The position numbers were made by a program, and so were the translations under genes. 64,000 bases of DNA. Origin: an uncultured Desulfovibrio sp. GTDB taxonomy: Bacteria > Desulfobacterota > Desulfovibrionia > Desulfovibrionales > Desulfovibrionaceae. The notes under the pieces were generated by a model, which had not been told where the DNA came from, searched no databases, and saw nothing but the letters and a program-made list of their open reading frames with translations. The DNA lies in contig CAJUMQ010000008.1 in NCBI GenBank assembly GCA_910587035.1, forward strand, positions 1-64,000. The letters are read 5' to 3'. Below are positions 61,336-64,000 of the stretch, one piece after another (positions within the stretch are counted from its first letter, which is position 1; the number at the start of each line of letters is the position of its first letter).

Positions 61336-61379
61336 GCCTTTAGAGACATATGCCATATTCTGAAAGGCGCGTTTTTTTT
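61336..61379 (+). terminator. terminator of the proposed sigma-54 transcript
   Basis: GCCTTTAGA (61336-61344) pairs with TCT-AAAGGC (61359-61368, one bulged G), with a small ATAT inner stem. A T8 run (61372-61379) starts three bases after the stem. Confidence 0.55.
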
Positions 61380-61412
61380 GCTCATTGGGCGCAGAGTCTC
61401 CAAATGGCATGT

Positions 61413-61437
61413 CAATCCGGCCCAACGGGGCCGGATT
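61413..61437 (-). terminator. hairpin after the P-type ATPase gene
   Basis: An 11-bp perfect stem (61413-61423 with 61427/61428-61437) with an AACG loop, 19 bases past the ATPase stop on the minus strand. No T run follows. Confidence 0.5.
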
Positions 61438-61455
61438 GTGACAGGTAAAGGAATT

Positions 61456-63561
61456 TCAGATGAGGGCGCCGGGATAGGTGCGGATGGCGTTCATGGATAT
61501 GGCGATGGTGGTCATATTGTGCAGGAGCGCCGTGAGCGCAGGTGGAAATCCCAGGAAGATGGCGCCGGCGAGATAAAGGGAGTTCAGACCCAGACTCCAG
61601 GCCACATTGGCATGGATGCGGGACACTGCAGCGCAGGCCAGGGTGCGCGCAAAGGGCAGCCCTTCGAGATTTGGCCTGGTTAAAAGCACATTGGCAACAG
61701 CCCGGGCCAGGTCGGTGCCATCGCCCATGGCGATGCCAACTGAGGCAGCAGAGAGAGCCGCGCCATCGTTGATGCCGTCACCAACCATCATGACCTTGCA
61801 GCCTTCGGCATTCAGTTTTCGCACTATGCGGCCTTTTTCGGCTGGCAGCACATGCGCCATGAATTCGGTTATGTTCACGCTTGCTGCAACAGCTCTGGCT
61901 GTGCGCTCATCATCGCCGGTGAGCATGAGGATGCGCGAAAAGCCCAGGGAGCGCAATTGTGATATCACCCTGTCCGCTTCCTTGCGTATAGGATCGGTAA
62001 TCACGACCATGCCTGCGGCCACTCCGTCATCCGAGAGGAATAGAACAGAGCGGCCCAGGGCTGTTTGTCTTTCGCTTTCCTTATCGAAAATGGAGAGGTC
62101 AACCCCTTCATCATGCTCAAGGTAATGGCGGCTACCCAGCAGCATTTTATGGCCATGCAGGGTGGACGCAATGCCATGGGCCACAACATATTGCACGTCT
62201 GTATGCTCTTCCTCGTGCCCCACATGCTCCTCAAGCGCCTTGTTGACAATGGCGCGGGAGACCGGATGGGGAAAATGTTCCTCAAGGCAGGCCATTATGC
62301 GCAAAACTTCCCGGCGATTCCGCCCTGGAGCGGGAATGACAGCTTCCACAGAGGGCACGGCGCTGGTCAGGGTGCCGGTCTTGTCCAGCACCAGGGTATC
62401 GGCCTCCTTGATGGCCTCGAGATAGCGCCCCCCCTTGATGGCAAGACCGCGCTGTGTGCCCATGCGCATGGCTGTGAGCACCGCGAGGGGGGTGGCAATT
62501 TTCAGGGCGCAGGAATAATCCACCAGCAGAACGGATGCCGTGTGCATGAGGTTTCTGGTGACAAGCCAGACAAGGGCGGCCAGACCAAAGGTGAAGGGCA
62601 CGGCCTTGTCCGCAAGGCGCAAATAGTGGGCTTCCAGACCTGATTTTTCCTTTTCGGACTGGTCAATGAAGCTGACCACCTGATGCAGGCGGGTGCCCTC
62701 GCCAACCTGGTTGACCTTTATGACCAGTCGGCCAGTCTCCACAATGGTGCCGGCATAGACAGCTCCACCTTTTTCCCGCACCACCGGCATGGGCTCCCCT
62801 GTCATGGCGGCCTGGTTGACAAGCGCCTGGCCGCTTTCCACCACCCCATCCACGGGGATGGAAATACCGGCATTGACCACCACCATATCACCTGGCTGCA
62901 CTTTGCCCAGGGGCACATTTATTTCTGTGCCATCCCTGTCGATAATCCAGACATTGTCCACATTGAGGGCCAGGCTTTCGGCCAGGGATGCCAGGGATCT
63001 CTCCCTTGTCCAGACTTCCAGAGCTTCTGCAACGGCAAGAAGCATGGTGAGCATGCCAACAGTTCGCCAGTCTCGCATGCCCATGGATACCACCAGTGCG
63101 GAGGCATCGAGCACATCCACATTGATTTTGCCTTTCAGCAATGAGCGCAGGCCTTTGATGATAAAGGGCAGAGCCGAGGCTGTGCTCACCACCATGCGCC
63201 AGAACATGGGCAAAAGAGGGCGCAGCAGGAAGAAACGGGCCAGGGCAATGAAAGCGCCCGTGGGCTTTTCACCGGTGAGAAGCTCCTCGACCTCTTCTGC
63301 TGTGAGGGAATCATGCTGGCTGCAGTTGAACTCGTTTTCCACAAAGTGCAGAGCTGCATCCCTTTTATCCTGGTTGTCGGCAAAAAAGAGAACGCTGCCG
63401 GTGAGATGATTGACTTTGATACCTTCCAGGCCCTTCAATTTCTCAAGCTCGCGCTGCAGGGCCCTGGCCATTCGTGGTGTCATTGCGGCATCACAGCTAA
63501 GCCGCACCCTATGGGGATGCCGCCCTGTAGGCTGCAGTTCATGCCTTATGCTAAAATTCAC
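61456..63561 (-). CDS. P1B-type heavy-metal ATPase with SCA motif
   Basis: A 701-residue metal-translocating P-type ATPase. An N-terminal HMA_2-like domain without CxxC (residues about 1-75) precedes the membrane helices; the phosphorylation site DKTGTLT has Asp393, the TGE loop is NQAAMTGEPMP, and the hinge is VGDGINDGAALS. The ion-binding helix reads DYSCALKIATP with Cys351, so the common CPC/CPx is SCA here, a variant of unsettled ion specificity. I chose the GTG at 63561, preceded by AAGGAG, since the longer frame is read-through. It probably works with the small gene upstream. Confidence 0.87.
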   Translation of the reverse strand: MNFSIRHELQPTGRHPHRVRLSCDAAMTPRMARALQRELEKLKGLEGIKVNHLTGSVLFFADNQDKRDAALHFVENEFNCSQHDSLTAEEVEELLTGEKPTGAFIALARFFLLRPLLPMFWRMVVSTASALPFIIKGLRSLLKGKINVDVLDASALVVSMGMRDWRTVGMLTMLLAVAEALEVWTRERSLASLAESLALNVDNVWIIDRDGTEINVPLGKVQPGDMVVVNAGISIPVDGVVESGQALVNQAAMTGEPMPVVREKGGAVYAGTIVETGRLVIKVNQVGEGTRLHQVVSFIDQSEKEKSGLEAHYLRLADKAVPFTFGLAALVWLVTRNLMHTASVLLVDYSCALKIATPLAVLTAMRMGTQRGLAIKGGRYLEAIKEADTLVLDKTGTLTSAVPSVEAVIPAPGRNRREVLRIMACLEEHFPHPVSRAIVNKALEEHVGHEEEHTDVQYVVAHGIASTLHGHKMLLGSRHYLEHDEGVDLSIFDKESERQTALGRSVLFLSDDGVAAGMVVITDPIRKEADRVISQLRSLGFSRILMLTGDDERTARAVAASVNITEFMAHVLPAEKGRIVRKLNAEGCKVMMVGDGINDGAALSAASVGIAMGDGTDLARAVANVLLTRPNLEGLPFARTLACAAVSRIHANVAWSLGLNSLYLAGAIFLGFPPALTALLHNMTTIAISMNAIRTYPGALI

Positions 63562-63682
63562 GTTTAAGGGACTCCTTGAAATAAACCGTGGGACCGGGGC
63601 AGCCGCAGAAGTTGTCCCGCGGCGGACCATGCCTTTAAAACCTGTTCGCTTTGATATGATCTCTTATGGCCAAGTATGCCTG

Positions 63683-63726
63683 AAAATGGCCTCTGGCGAG
63701 AACGCAAGTTCGCCAGGGCCATTTTT
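63683..63726. terminator. bidirectional terminator between ATPase and upstream small gene
   Basis: A long stem pairs 63683-63699 with 63710-63725, with one bulged base, A-rich and T-rich at its ends. It would end the small gene's transcript, so the ATPase probably has a separate promoter in 63562-63682. Confidence 0.75.
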
Positions 63727-63806
63727 TCACCTCAGAGTGGACATGTGCGCGAGGCTCTGTCACAGGCAAAGACTTGAGCGCGTATAATTTTTAACAGAAA
63801 AACGCG

Positions 63807-64000
63807 CTAACCGGCTGTCTTTGCCTGTGCGGCAGCCCCGGATTTTTCCCTGGCCTGCATGGCATCGGCCTGGTCCCTGGCCTCTGCGGCCATGTCTTCA
63901 ACGTCCTCTTTCATGGCCGCCATTTTACGCACCACTGCGTCCTTCATGTTCATGCCCTTGCTGAGTATGCGGGTCGCGGCGGGCTTCATGTATTCAAAAT
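63807..64000 (-). CDS. small DUF5132-like protein, partial
   Basis: The C-terminal part of a protein that runs out of the window. The visible residues read FEYMKPAATRILSKGMNMKD...EDVEDMAAEARDQADAMQ and then an Ala/Lys-rich tail. The pattern of an Arg-Pro/Pro helix followed by an EDxxAEA helix recalls DUF5132/DUF1490 proteins that neighbour P1B ATPases. Those small proteins may act as metal carriers. An internal ATG at 63989 is unlikely to be the start. Confidence 0.5.
   Translation of the reverse strand, partial: FEYMKPAATRILSKGMNMKDAVVRKMAAMKEDVEDMAAEARDQADAMQAREKSGAAAQAKTAG

Larger units (their letters stand above)
60877..61379 (+). ncRNA. candidate sigma-54-dependent non-coding RNA
   Basis: Between the sigma-54 promoter and an intrinsic terminator lie about 500 bases without a credible gene; the longest reading is a 12-codon frame at 60876 and a TTG-started frame without a ribosome site. 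The segment has stems such as CCGCC/GGCGG pairs near 60943-60995, a 10-bp stem at 61132-61154, and the second copy of the 72-bp repeat. It matches no riboswitch or RNA class I know. Existence, ends and function are inferred. Confidence 0.35.

Overview
The window looks like a piece of a Desulfovibrionaceae-type (sulfate- or sulfite-reducing, Gram-negative) chromosome of moderate GC. The hints are a large outer-membrane homotrimeric-type porin, a bacterial fused 6-phosphofructo-2-kinase/fructose-2,6-bisphosphatase, a CofD-like protein of the kind placed in the 'GAK' family set of these bacteria, a liv branched-chain amino-acid importer, and a lactate racemase. This assignment rests on gene content; I could not run a search.

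Layout. 1-300: the 3' tail of a 5S rRNA with its terminator, then tRNA-Phe on the other strand. 400-9900: a PEBP-like lipoprotein, an aminotransferase plus a secreted rhodanese, the livKHMGF operon, an MscS channel and LarA. 9990-11590: an eroded accessory patch made of tRNA-Leu, a VapBC module and the C-terminal stump of an AspT-type antiporter. 11600-22280: cell-surface and accessory genes (GT61 glycosyltransferase, a 1104-residue autotransporter, a secreted protein of unknown function, an AT-richer KAP P-loop NTPase, a porin). 22600-23960: two back-to-back wrecked genes, an amidohydrolase and a LysR regulator, that lost both 5' ends at a shared junction. 23957-31750: the conserved rpmH-rnpA-yidD-yidC-jag-mnmE block, extended by an exonuclease, a CofD-like protein and an RluA-type pseudouridine synthase. 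31750-34720 (minus): Gly/Pro-rich secreted protein, AmrS-type radical SAM enzyme, cobO and a deoxyribosyltransferase-fold protein. 34990-48150: purM, an EF-G paralogue, VIT-like and MFS transporters, purD, an FG-GAP protein, and carB followed by carA. 48260-52620: a four-gene TolC/HlyD/FtsX-permease/ATPase export operon. 52680-59600: tyrS, the PFK-2/FBPase-2 gene, rpsL-rpsG-fusA and murI. 60000-64000: HU, a 1.2-kb gene-free structured region, a P1B-type ATPase and the end of a small DUF5132-like gene.

The most unusual signals are not protein genes. (1) A dispersed repeat of about 116-143 bp built of up to five consecutive hairpins occurs four times (24215, 40355, 44753, 60268). Its stems are kept by paired changes, it ends in CTAG/CACTAG, and in three of the four copies the terminal CTAG supplies the TAG stop codon of the adjoining gene (rpmH, purD, hup). 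(2) A textbook sigma-54 promoter at 60850-60865 has no gene behind it; about 470 bp downstream is a hairpin plus U8 terminator, which together suggest a sigma-54-dependent non-coding RNA of about 500 nt. (3) A second repeat of about 72 bp lies on each side of that promoter. No transposase, integrase or CRISPR array was seen.
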